Program-made: the position numbers and the translations under genes
NCBI GenBank assembly: GCA_030672605.1
Contig: DAOVGE010000056.1
Coordinates: forward strand, 1-9,220
DNA from: Methanosarcinales archaeon
GTDB taxonomy: Archaea; Halobacteriota; Methanosarcinia; Methanosarcinales; Methanogasteraceae
Length of the DNA stretch: 9,220 nt
Direction of reading: 5' to 3'
Part shown: piece by piece, positions 1 to 5,382 of the stretch
Layout: each line of letters opens with the position of its first letter
Numbering within the stretch: the first letter of the stretch is position 1
Notes under the pieces: generated by a model
The model's input: only the letters and a program-made list of their open reading frames with translations
Databases searched by the model: none
Told to the model about the DNA's origin: nothing

Positions 1-462
1 CACTCCGGACCTGCAAAGGTCTTCGAGAGCGAGGAGGATGCGATGGATGCGATCATGGACCACAGAATCGTATCTGGAGACGTTGTTGTTGTCCGCTACG
101 AGGGTCCGAAGGGGGGACCCGGTATGCGCGAGATGCTCTCGCCAACATCAGCAATCGCAGGTATGGGCTTAATCGACTCGGTAGCGCTAGTAACAGACGG
201 GAGATTCTCGGGTGGGACGCGCGGACCCTGTATCGGGCACGCGTCGCCAGAGGCTGCGATCGGGGGACCGATTGCACTTGTGCGTGACGGGGACACAATC
301 GAGATTGAGATCCCGAACCGGGTGCTGAACCTACTCGTTGATTCTGACGAACTCGACAGACGGAAGAAGGCGTGGACACCACCTGAATCAAAGGTGAGCG
401 GTGTTCTTGCGCGATATCAGCGGATGGTTGGCGATGCGAGCGAAGGAAGCGTGATTACGTAG
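1..462 (+). CDS. ilvD: Dihydroxy-acid dehydratase, C-terminal part (5' end outside window)
   Basis: This is the last 153 codons of a protein that is normally about 550 residues, open from the first base of the window, so the gene is cut by the window edge and not broken. IlvD dehydrates 2,3-dihydroxy-isovalerate and 2,3-dihydroxy-3-methylvalerate to the 2-oxo acids in valine, isoleucine and leucine synthesis; it is a cytosolic iron-sulfur enzyme. The visible part carries the strongly conserved family run: RYEGPKGGPGMREML, then TSAIAGMGL, then LVTDGRFSGGTRGPCIGH, then SPEAAIGGPIALV. The DGRFSGGTRG stretch near the active site distinguishes it from nothing else but the related sugar-acid dehydratases (Edd). 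The archaeal setting and the GPGMREML wording favour IlvD. The stop TAG is at 460-462, and a convergent toxin gene follows. Confidence 0.95.
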   Translation, partial: HSGPAKVFESEEDAMDAIMDHRIVSGDVVVVRYEGPKGGPGMREMLSPTSAIAGMGLIDSVALVTDGRFSGGTRGPCIGHASPEAAIGGPIALVRDGDTIEIEIPNRVLNLLVDSDELDRRKKAWTPPESKVSGVLARYQRMVGDASEGSVIT

Positions 463-478
463 GCGCGACGTCGCAGGA

Positions 479-501
479 GGGTGGGCACGACCCGCCCACC
501 C
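479..501. terminator. GC-rich hairpin between convergent genes
   Basis: GGGTGGGC (479-486) and GCCCACCC (494-501) form a perfect 8-bp stem with a 7-base loop, 17 bases past the ilvD stop and 5 bases past the end of the convergent PIN gene. Its position suggests a two-way transcription end or RNA 3'-end stabiliser. There is no T-run on either side, and archaeal termination relies mainly on T-runs, so the role is inferred. Confidence 0.5.
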
Positions 502-505
502 CCTA

Positions 506-1006
506 TCAATTCGCCATGAGTCTCCTCAAGACGCGCTCATTGAACTTGTAGCGGTCTTTTTCCGCCAATAGATGAATAATCTCAAGTAACTCGTCCTTTG
601 ACAAACTGTGGGCTTCTTTACAGTCAAGTAGGAATTCCGGCAGTGTTGCAGTCATAACCCCCTCGCGCTTTGCAACAGCTCTCGCGGTTCTATCATCAAT
701 CAACAAGAGCGCACCACGCTCTTTTTCTACCAAAGCTATGGATATAGCCTCTTTCTCGCCATCTCCAAGTCTACTATTGATTATTTTGGTGTCAGACTTC
801 TTAATCAATATCCAGTGTCTTTCGTCCAACAAATCTTCATTTATCGCTATATGTCTCATCAATTCCGTGAAAAAATCGGTTTTTGACAACTCCGCAGATA
901 CCGCGGAAGGGATTACAATATAATCAACTTTGAAATGCTCTTTGATAAGTTTCAGCCGATCGATTTTGTATAAAGAACTTAGAAAGCCGGTATCAACGAT
1001 TATCAT
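506..1006 (-). CDS. PIN-domain ribonuclease toxin
   Basis: This 166-residue protein has the PIN-domain layout, so it is probably a Mg-dependent endoribonuclease toxin acting on cytosolic RNA. Acidic residues expected in the active site are visible: D5 in the opening strand (IIVDTGFL), E39 (SAVSAEL), D82 and E84/E86 in GDGEKEAI, and D104/D105 in LLLIDDRTAR. The GEKEAI and IDDRTAR wording matches the archaeal/bacterial COG2405 (DUF3368) type of PIN protein more than classical VapC. The start ATG overlaps the stop of the upstream antitoxin gene by 4 bases (ATGA), so the two are translationally coupled in the usual antitoxin-first order. Base composition is visibly richer in A+T than ilvD, endA or the downstream housekeeping genes, consistent with horizontal acquisition. 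The RNA target cannot be read from the sequence. Confidence 0.85.
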   Translation of the reverse strand: MIIVDTGFLSSLYKIDRLKLIKEHFKVDYIVIPSAVSAELSKTDFFTELMRHIAINEDLLDERHWILIKKSDTKIINSRLGDGEKEAISIALVEKERGALLLIDDRTARAVAKREGVMTATLPEFLLDCKEAHSLSKDELLEIIHLLAEKDRYKFNERVLRRLMAN

Positions 1007-1329
1007 TCCATCCTGAATTCCTTCAGCATTTTTGCACCGCTTTCCAATTCTTCAACCGTTTCGACACCTCTTCGTATCTCAATACCGTTTTTCACCAGTA
1101 CGATCTTGAACTCCTCGTAATCAACATCAGCAATCTCCACAACCCGCCCCAAAGAGTAACCTTTCTTGTACAGTTCAATCGCTATTGAGATTCTGAGGTC
1201 TTTTCTTGCTGCCAGAACCGCTTTCATTGCATCTTTGAGAAATTCGCTCGTTGATGTATAGTGCCCGGTCTTCGGAATGACCTCCAACTCTGCTTGCAGT
1301 GGTTCCGGAAATTCTATAGTTATCGCCAT
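1003..1329 (-). CDS. UPF0175-type antitoxin with N-terminal ribbon-helix-helix-like region
   Basis: A 108-residue protein encoded directly upstream of the PIN toxin. Residues 1-45 (ITIEFPEPL ... TSTSEFLKDAMKAVL) look like a ribbon-helix-helix DNA-binding unit. Residues about 47-88 (ISIAIELYKKGYSLGRVVEIADVDYEEF ... NGIEIRRG) match the helix-turn-helix pattern of the UPF0175 (COG2886) antitoxin family, in which a 'KGYSLGRVVEIA' helix is followed by a short-range recognition helix and a G-I turn. Its expected jobs are to neutralise the PIN protein and to bind its own promoter. The start is the ATG at 1327-1329, preceded by a modest GTGATGG Shine-Dalgarno-like sequence. Having both DNA-binding modules in one small protein is a little unusual. 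Gene order, the 4-base overlap and the paired family make the toxin-antitoxin call fairly safe; activity is inferred. Confidence 0.8.
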   Translation of the reverse strand: MAITIEFPEPLQAELEVIPKTGHYTSTSEFLKDAMKAVLAARKDLRISIAIELYKKGYSLGRVVEIADVDYEEFKIVLVKNGIEIRRGVETVEELESGAKMLKEFRME

Positions 1330-1332
1330 GCC

Positions 1333-1414
1333 ATCACATCAATTGTTCCATGCCACCAACTTTCGACTGGAATAATCATCTAATCAATTATACTCTTCTT
1401 CTAATCACATCAAT
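1333..1414 (-). promoter_or_regulatory. Promoter and repeated motif upstream of the toxin-antitoxin genes
   Basis: On the minus strand a TATA-like TATAAT lies at 1387-1392, about 60 bases before the antitoxin start. The 11-mer ATCACATCAAT occurs twice on the plus strand (1333-1343 and 1404-1414, 71 bases apart). A third, partial ATCAAT at 1383-1388 overlaps the TATA element. Copies flanking and covering a promoter fit operator sites for autoregulation by the antitoxin. No protein-binding evidence is available; the region is AT-rich, so some repetition could be chance. Confidence 0.45.
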
Positions 1415-1438
1415 CTTTCTACACCAGACAATTTACAT

Positions 1439-2476
1439 TCACAGCCTGATCCACGCAATCTCGAGGTATCCCACCCTGCCACCGTCACAATCAGGGTAGC
1501 CAAAGATCATCCGCTTGTGAACGCTGTTTGCGATGCGCACTGCGCGCGAGAGCTCCGGAAGCGAGAATGCATGATCCATTGAGACCGCGTGCACCAGATA
1601 TTCGGAGTGCGCATCGGTCTTGAATTTCTTGTAGACGCGAAAATGGGTTCCGAACTTAAATCCGGTCTTCACAACGTGCCCTGAGTCTCTGAGGTCGGAG
1701 TACGCCGAATATTTCAGCACATACCCCGGATCAATCCCGGCTGCGTAGCAATCGAACGCCTCAACCCCCATATCCTCGATTCTGATCCACTTCCGGGAGA
1801 GAAGGTAGCCGGACTCGACAAGGGAGAGTTGGAGTCGGAATTCATCCAGCTTCTTGCCAAAGAAATACTTGCTGTGCAGAAAATCAGCCATCTCCGGATC
1901 CCAGACGATCGTCCGGTCACCGATCAAACCAGCTTCTGCAGGCGTCTCGATCTCATCCGGTTTACTGTCCCCGCCTGCCATAACCGCGGTTTTCAACTCA
2001 TAGAACGTTATGTCACTTTCTTCATCAACTATCGCCAGTATCAGCCGCTTTCTCGCATTTTCCGCACGGTTCAGTTCCTGAATCATGCGCTGGAGCGGCA
2101 GGTGTGAACGTTCCGAGATCAGGTAAACGAATATATGAGCCGCCGTCTTTCTGGGATGCCCGCCTCGCGGGTACAGCCGGAACCCAATCGGACTCATCTT
2201 TGTGTAGTAACCGCGCTCGCGCAGATCCTTAAATACGATGTACCCGAGTTCAAAATCTGTAATGCGTCTGGATGCAATCTCAAAAAACGTTTTGAAGTCA
2301 ACAGACTCTCCGTTTGAGAATATTTCGATTTTTTTCCGGTAAAGCAGATATGCCCCCTCGACCAGTGCCAGTTCCAGTCTTCCGTCCTTCACACGCCCGT
2401 AGAAACCGCGGTCGTATAATTCGCTGACCGCGTCGCCTTCTGCTGTGATTATGTTATCGCGCAGTTCACATTTCAT
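1439..2476 (-). CDS. endA: tRNA-splicing endonuclease, two-repeat (alpha2) type
   Basis: This 345-residue enzyme cuts pre-tRNA introns at bulge-helix-bulge structures. It consists of two tandem endonuclease repeats (about residues 1-165 and 185-345), the length and layout of the homodimeric alpha2 class known from Archaeoglobus and haloarchaea. The C-terminal repeat has the expected triad: Y282 in HFRVYKKF, H290 in KTDAHSEYLVHA, and K321 in IANSVHKRMIFG, followed by the terminal strand YLEIAWIRL. The N-terminal repeat normally acts as a structural pseudo-subunit, yet here it has Y102 (GFRLYPRG), H114 (KTAAHIFVYL) and K143 (AENARKRLILAIVDEE) at equivalent places (see findings). The start ATG lies 28 bases from the centre of a TATA-like element, so the mRNA is probably leaderless; no good Shine-Dalgarno site is seen. 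It diverges from a tRNA gene, a fitting neighbour for a tRNA-processing enzyme. Confidence 0.95.
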   Translation of the reverse strand: MKCELRDNIITAEGDAVSELYDRGFYGRVKDGRLELALVEGAYLLYRKKIEIFSNGESVDFKTFFEIASRRITDFELGYIVFKDLRERGYYTKMSPIGFRLYPRGGHPRKTAAHIFVYLISERSHLPLQRMIQELNRAENARKRLILAIVDEESDITFYELKTAVMAGGDSKPDEIETPAEAGLIGDRTIVWDPEMADFLHSKYFFGKKLDEFRLQLSLVESGYLLSRKWIRIEDMGVEAFDCYAAGIDPGYVLKYSAYSDLRDSGHVVKTGFKFGTHFRVYKKFKTDAHSEYLVHAVSMDHAFSLPELSRAVRIANSVHKRMIFGYPDCDGGRVGYLEIAWIRL

Positions 2477-2499
2477 TGATCTGGTTTGCTCACGTAATG

Positions 2500-2507
2500 T
2501 TTATATT
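2500..2507. promoter_or_regulatory. Shared TATA element for endA and tRNA-Val
   Basis: TTTATATT reads as AATATAAA on the other strand, so it is TATA-like both ways. Its centre (about 2503.5) is about 28 bases from the first base of tRNA-Val (2532, +) and about 28 bases from the endA start codon (2476, -), which is the archaeal TATA-to-start distance in each direction. I see no second TATA element in the 55-base gap. Confidence 0.6.
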
Positions 2508-2531
2508 GGTATCTTGTGATGTGTGAATGAT

Positions 2532-2605
2532 GGGCTCGTGGTCTAGTCGGTCATGACGTCGCCTTCACACGGCGGAGGTCCTGCGTTCGAATCGCAGCGA
2601 GCCCA
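2532..2605 (+). tRNA. tRNA-Val (anticodon CAC)
   Basis: A complete cloverleaf can be folded by hand. The acceptor stem is GGGCTCG (2532-2538) with CGAGCCC (2598-2604), discriminator A2605. The D-stem is GTC (2541-2543)/GAC (2555-2557). The anticodon stem is 2559-2563/2571-2575 (outer pair T-G), with loop TTCACAC giving anticodon CAC (2566-2568), which reads valine codon GUG. The variable loop is 5 bases. The T-arm is CTGCG-TTCGAAT-CGCAG (2581-2597). CCA is not encoded, as is common in archaea. No intron is present in the anticodon loop, so this tRNA is not itself a substrate of the adjacent EndA. Confidence 0.95.
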
Positions 2606-2611
2606 TTTATC

Positions 2612-2617
2612 TTTTTT
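2612..2617 (+). terminator. T-run terminator of tRNA-Val
   Basis: Six consecutive T (2612-2617) start 6 bases after the tRNA discriminator, with more T before and after. A T-run on the non-template strand is the usual archaeal intrinsic termination signal. Confidence 0.65.
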
Positions 2618-2638
2618 CTGCGAATTCTTGACAGAATT

Positions 2639-2784
2639 GAACATGCTCAATACTGTATGGTACGAACCACAAGGTTACACAGTCTGCGAAGCAAAGGCGC
2701 AGACATCTCCACAAGATTTCCGTGTTAATCTCGTGTAATCTCGTGGTTTTATATGCGTACATCCACACAATATCGAGTAAGTAC
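2639..2784 (+). mobile_element. MITE-like element, copy A (146 bp)
   Basis: This non-coding 146-bp unit matches 6719-6862 in reverse complement at about 85 % by hand alignment, including identical stretches around 2678-2699 and 2705-2713. Its ends are imperfect inverted repeats: GAACATGCTCAAT at 2639-2651 against ATCGAGTAAGTAC at 2772-2784 (9 of 13 paired positions). It is flanked by direct repeats ACAGAATT (2631-2638) and ACGGAATT (2785-2792), 7 of 8 identical, taken as an 8-bp target-site duplication. It encodes no protein. Inside are a possible hairpin, GTCTGCG (2682-2688)/CGCAGAC (2698-2704), a doubled TAATCTCGTG (2727-2746 region), and an outward-facing TATA-like TTTTATAT (2747-2754). 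It would need a transposase supplied from elsewhere; the family is not identifiable here. Confidence 0.75.
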
Positions 2785-2823
2785 ACGGAATTGATGGCAG
2801 AGTTGATTTGCCGGTTCCGATTC

Positions 2824-2844
2824 GCACAATTTGCTCAAATGTGC
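2824..2844 (+). other. Hairpin in the region upstream of the kaiC-like gene
   Basis: GCAC-A-ATTT-GCTC-AAAT-GTGC folds into an 8-bp stem with one bulged A and a 4-base loop. It lies in the 174-base stretch between the MITE and the kaiC-like gene, where nothing else coding is seen. It may be chance, or a leader structure if transcription starts inside the MITE. Confidence 0.25.
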
Positions 2845-2922
2845 CCGGAGGTGTCTGTAATAGCTGTTCTGAATGCGCCGATTTAGTGCCGCACAACCTG
2901 GCATTCCCCGACCACCAACATG

Positions 2923-2959
2923 CTTATATCTCATGGTTACAATAGAACTTACTAGGGGA
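2923..2959 (+). promoter_or_regulatory. Promoter and ribosome-binding region of the kaiC-like gene
   Basis: A TATA-like CTTATATC at 2923-2930 would place the transcript start near 2952, giving a leader of about 15 bases. That leader contains AGGGGAT (2953-2959), a modest Shine-Dalgarno-like sequence 7 bases before the ATG at 2967. Confidence 0.5.
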
Positions 2960-2966
2960 TATTACC

Positions 2967-3713
2967 ATGATAAGACACAAAACTGGGATTGCAGGATTTG
3001 ATGAACTGGTTCAGGGAGGACTTGTCGAGAAGCGTATATATCTGGTGAGTGGCCCCCCCGGAAGTGGTAAGACCACATTCGGGATTCAGTTTCTTGCGTA
3101 TGGCGCAACCATCGGTGAACTCGGGTTGTATGCGACGCTCTCTGAGAGCCCGCAGAACATCGTCAGCGACATGTCCAATTATGCTCTGAACATACCGACG
3201 CTGATCAAACTGAAAAAACTGCTCTTTTTAGACCTTGGACCAACGCTTGAGTATGGATATGGCGACGAGTTGCATGGCGTGATCACGCCCTCGTTTGATT
3301 CCGCTAATCAGCCCGCGCCCGAGGCAGAGGCGCCTTCTCCGTTCATCGTGTACAAGGAGATCAGTAACTACGTAAAGCAGTACGACATTCAGAGGCTGGT
3401 CATCGATTCGGTCTCCGCGATACGATTCACAAGCGAGAAGCGTTCGCAGGAGGAGAAAGAGATGAGCCGGTTCATGCGGAATCTGAAGGAGCTTGGCTGC
3501 ACCACGATCCTCCTATCGGAACTCGTTGACCCGAATGCCTACACAACCGAGCAGTTTGCGGCAAGCGGTGTCATCTTCATGCACAACTTCATGCGCGAGG
3601 ACAGCATGACCCGTGCGGTACAGATCATCAAGATGCGCGGCACCGAGCATGATTGTGATATGCGAAAGGTCACGTTCACCAAACAGGGGCTACAGGTTCT
3701 CGAACGGATGTGA
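2967..3713 (+). CDS. KaiC/RAD55-family RecA-like ATPase, single domain
   Basis: A 248-residue soluble ATPase of the archaeal KaiC-like (GvpD/RAD55, RecA-superfamily) group. The start IRHKTGIAGFDELVQGGL is the family opening, followed by Walker A GPPGSGKT (29-36), the segment YATLSESP (55-62) where a catalytic glutamate is expected (E60), and Walker B RLVIDSVSAI (143-152, D147). The late motif QIIKMRGTEHD (about residues 219-229) is typical of KaiC domains. Paired acidic residues are common at the catalytic site; here the sequence is S-E-S, so only one glutamate is present. A Pro/Ala/Glu-rich loop (about 104-126) interrupts the domain before Walker B. Such proteins are thought to act in signal transduction or as ATP-driven switches; the substrate is unknown. 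The reading frame ends at TGA 3711-3713, directly abutting the next gene region, so the two are likely co-transcribed. Confidence 0.85.
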   Translation: MIRHKTGIAGFDELVQGGLVEKRIYLVSGPPGSGKTTFGIQFLAYGATIGELGLYATLSESPQNIVSDMSNYALNIPTLIKLKKLLFLDLGPTLEYGYGDELHGVITPSFDSANQPAPEAEAPSPFIVYKEISNYVKQYDIQRLVIDSVSAIRFTSEKRSQEEKEMSRFMRNLKELGCTTILLSELVDPNAYTTEQFAASGVIFMHNFMREDSMTRAVQIIKMRGTEHDCDMRKVTFTKQGLQVLERM

Positions 3714-3772
3714 TGTGTGATGTGTGCTGTGTGATGATCATGCTTTTCAAGAAGAAAGGGAGTGTCAAACCC

Positions 3773-4159
3773 ATGGATGAGGCTCTTCTGAAAGAACTCG
3801 TGGAGAAGATATCCAGACTCGGTTATGAGGTTGGGTATCACCACCATTCCGAGATCGGCTGGGTTTCCAGTGCGTATAATGATCTGATGGGGCGTGCCGC
3901 GGCTTATGGTGTCGAGAACACACTCAGAGAACATTATCTTCAAGGCAAAGCAGGGGGTGCGGAATCCCGAAGACATGAGTACCTCACACAGGGAACAGTA
4001 GCAACCCCTGAACAAACTCCGCTGCCGATTGTTACGAGGCTGCCTCCGGCATATCGCATGGTTGAGCCGCCAGCGATGACCGCTGCCCCGCGGAGTATCG
4101 AGCGACCGAAGATGGTTGACCGACCGAAAGCACTGGACGGCTTCACTCTTACCAGATAG
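3773..4159 (+). CDS. Uncharacterised small protein downstream of kaiC-like gene
   Basis: I do not recognise this protein. From the ATG at 3773 it has 128 residues. The start is chosen because GGGAGTG lies at 3758-3764, 8 bases upstream. ATG 3740 or GTG/ATG 3710/3713 are in the same frame and would add 11 to 21 residues, the ATG 3740 version beginning MLFKKKGSVKP. Residues 1-57 look like a compact helical domain (EALLKELVEKISRLGYEVGY, three histidines at 23-25, then IGWVSSAYNDLMGRAAAYGV). From about 60 on it is a proline-rich, probably disordered linker with a doubled ERPKM/DRPKA pattern, ending in LDGFTLTR. No membrane segment or signal peptide is seen. Tight linkage to the KaiC-like ATPase suggests a partner or regulator of it; that is inference. 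Confidence 0.7.
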   Translation: MDEALLKELVEKISRLGYEVGYHHHSEIGWVSSAYNDLMGRAAAYGVENTLREHYLQGKAGGAESRRHEYLTQGTVATPEQTPLPIVTRLPPAYRMVEPPAMTAAPRSIERPKMVDRPKALDGFTLTR

Positions 4160-4176
4160 ATGTTTTAGGTGATAGT

Positions 4177-4353
4177 ATGTGCGAATTAAAGGTAACAAAA
4201 CCGGATGGGACTGTTCTTGCAGAGGATGTGGTGCACATCAGAGTAGATGGTGATGCACTCGAACTGCGCGGTATTCTTGGCGACACCACGACCGTGCACG
4301 GAAGAATAATCGAAATAGATATAACCCGTGAAAGAGCGATTGTAGAGGGATAA
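4177..4353 (+). CDS. CooT-family small metal-binding protein
   Basis: A 58-residue ORF starting MCELKV and containing EDVVHIRVDGDALELRGILGD, then HGRIIEIDITRERAIVEG, which is the all-beta pattern of the CooT family (PF10133). In Rhodospirillum rubrum, CooT is a nickel-binding accessory protein of carbon monoxide dehydrogenase, and Cys2 is the metal ligand; the same M-C start is present here. The start is supported by a perfect AGGTGAT Shine-Dalgarno sequence at 4167-4173, 3 bases before ATG 4177. The stop TAA (4351-4353) lies 2 bases before the gap start, so the genes are coupled, and the ribosome-binding site of gap lies inside this gene. No CODH genes are in the window, so a role in nickel delivery here is inference from family. 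Confidence 0.8.
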   Translation: MCELKVTKPDGTVLAEDVVHIRVDGDALELRGILGDTTTVHGRIIEIDITRERAIVEG

Positions 4354-4355
4354 TT

Positions 4356-5357
4356 ATGTCTGTAAAAGTTGTGGTCAATGGATATGGAACGATTGGGAAG
4401 CGTGTGGCAGATGCGGTCGCATCCCAGTCTGATATGGAGGTTGTGGGCGTTGCAAAGACGCGCCCGAACTTCGAGGCGCGAATGGCACTTGAGAAAGGAT
4501 TTCCACTGTACGTACTTGCTGGCAGGGAATCTGATTTCAAGGATGCGGGAATGGAGATCAGCGGAACCGTTGAGGAGATGCTCAAGGCGGGGGATGTTGT
4601 CGTGGACTGCACCCCTGGTGATATCGGGGCTAAGAACAAGCCGCTCTACGACGCCGCCGACATAAAGGCGATCTGGCAGGGCGGGGAAGACCACGAACTC
4701 GCAGGGATCTCGTTTAATGCGTGCTCGAATTACGACGAGGCACTCGGATGCGACTATGCGCGAGTCGTCTCATGCAACACGACCGGGCTTTCCAGACTCC
4801 TCTCGACGCTTGACGCCGAGTTTGGCGTCGAGAAAGTGCGTGCGACGCTGTGCAGGCGATCTGCTGACCCGGGAGACGTCAAGAAAGGACCGATCAACGC
4901 AATCATTCCCGAACTGAAGATGCCGTCCCATCATGGACCCGATGTCAAGACCGTGCTCAAGCACATCGACATCGACACCGTTGCAATCAAGGTTCCGACG
5001 ACGCTCATGCACCTCCACATCGTGAACATGAACCTCAAGCAGGACTGCACATCGGATGATGTGACCAACGCTCTCTATGAGAACACACGGGTCAGGCTCA
5101 TAGGCGATGGGATGTCCTCGACTGCCGAGATCATGGAACTGGCACGCGATATGAACCGCCCGCGCAGCGATATGTGGGAGAACTGCGTCTGGGAGAAGTC
5201 AATCAGTGTATCAGACTGTGAATTGTACCTGTTCCAGGCAATTCACCAGGAATCCGATGTGATTCCCGAAAACGTTGATTGCATCAGGGCAATGACCGAA
5301 ATCGAGCGCGATTCTGCGAGATCGATTGAGAAGACTAACAAGGCGATGGGGATGTAA
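4356..5357 (+). CDS. gap: Type II glyceraldehyde-3-phosphate dehydrogenase
   Basis: A 333-residue cytosolic enzyme of the archaeal type II GAPDH family, which interconverts glyceraldehyde 3-phosphate and 1,3-bisphosphoglycerate with NAD(P) in glycolysis/gluconeogenesis; in autotrophic archaea it runs mainly toward sugar. The N-terminal dinucleotide fold begins VVVNGYGTIGKRVADAV (G9, G11, G14). The catalytic cysteine is C140 in VVSCNTTGLSRLL. H219 in PTTLMHLHIVNMN matches the histidine shown to matter in the Methanothermus fervidus enzyme. The conserved GPINAIIPELKMPSHHGPDVKTV block is complete. Length is normal for the family. The start follows GAGGGA (4345-4350) at a 5-base spacing. It sits between the CooT-like gene and trkA on the same strand. 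Confidence 0.96.
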   Translation: MSVKVVVNGYGTIGKRVADAVASQSDMEVVGVAKTRPNFEARMALEKGFPLYVLAGRESDFKDAGMEISGTVEEMLKAGDVVVDCTPGDIGAKNKPLYDAADIKAIWQGGEDHELAGISFNACSNYDEALGCDYARVVSCNTTGLSRLLSTLDAEFGVEKVRATLCRRSADPGDVKKGPINAIIPELKMPSHHGPDVKTVLKHIDIDTVAIKVPTTLMHLHIVNMNLKQDCTSDDVTNALYENTRVRLIGDGMSSTAEIMELARDMNRPRSDMWENCVWEKSISVSDCELYLFQAIHQESDVIPENVDCIRAMTEIERDSARSIEKTNKAMGM

Positions 5358-5364
5358 GGGGACC

Positions 5365-5382
5365 ATGAAACGTGATATTTAA
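5365..5382 (+). CDS. Possible five-codon upstream ORF coupled to trkA
   Basis: ATG AAA CGT GAT ATT TAA (5365-5382) encodes MKRDI. It is preceded by AGGGGA (5357-5362) just before the ATG, and its stop overlaps the trkA start as TAATG (5380-5384). This could be a leader peptide that feeds ribosomes to trkA, or simply chance in a 24-base gap. Listed as a candidate only. Confidence 0.2.
   Translation: MKRDI

Noticed and set aside
53..391. Long antisense reading frames opposite ilvD
   Set aside because: They mirror a strongly conserved coding region, have odd Ser/Arg/Pro-rich composition and no recognisable motif or ribosome-binding site.
2720..2746. Repeated TAATCTCGTG as a possible CRISPR-like or iteron array
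   Set aside because: Only two adjacent short units, without spacers of regular size, and they lie inside the MITE-like element.
2553..2934. Short frames in the tRNA/MITE intergenic region
   Set aside because: They run through the tRNA and the MITE, lack ribosome-binding sites, and the MITE frames are not conserved between the two copies.
3539..4198. 219-codon minus-strand frame across the kaiC-like and small genes
   Set aside because: It overlaps two sense genes with clear family motifs or ribosome-binding sites; its translation shows no domain and looks like shadow coding.
4361..4400. GapA versus type II GAPDH confusion or a dehydrogenase of another family
   Set aside because: The SCNTTGL cysteine motif and the PSHHGPDV block identify the archaeal type II family.
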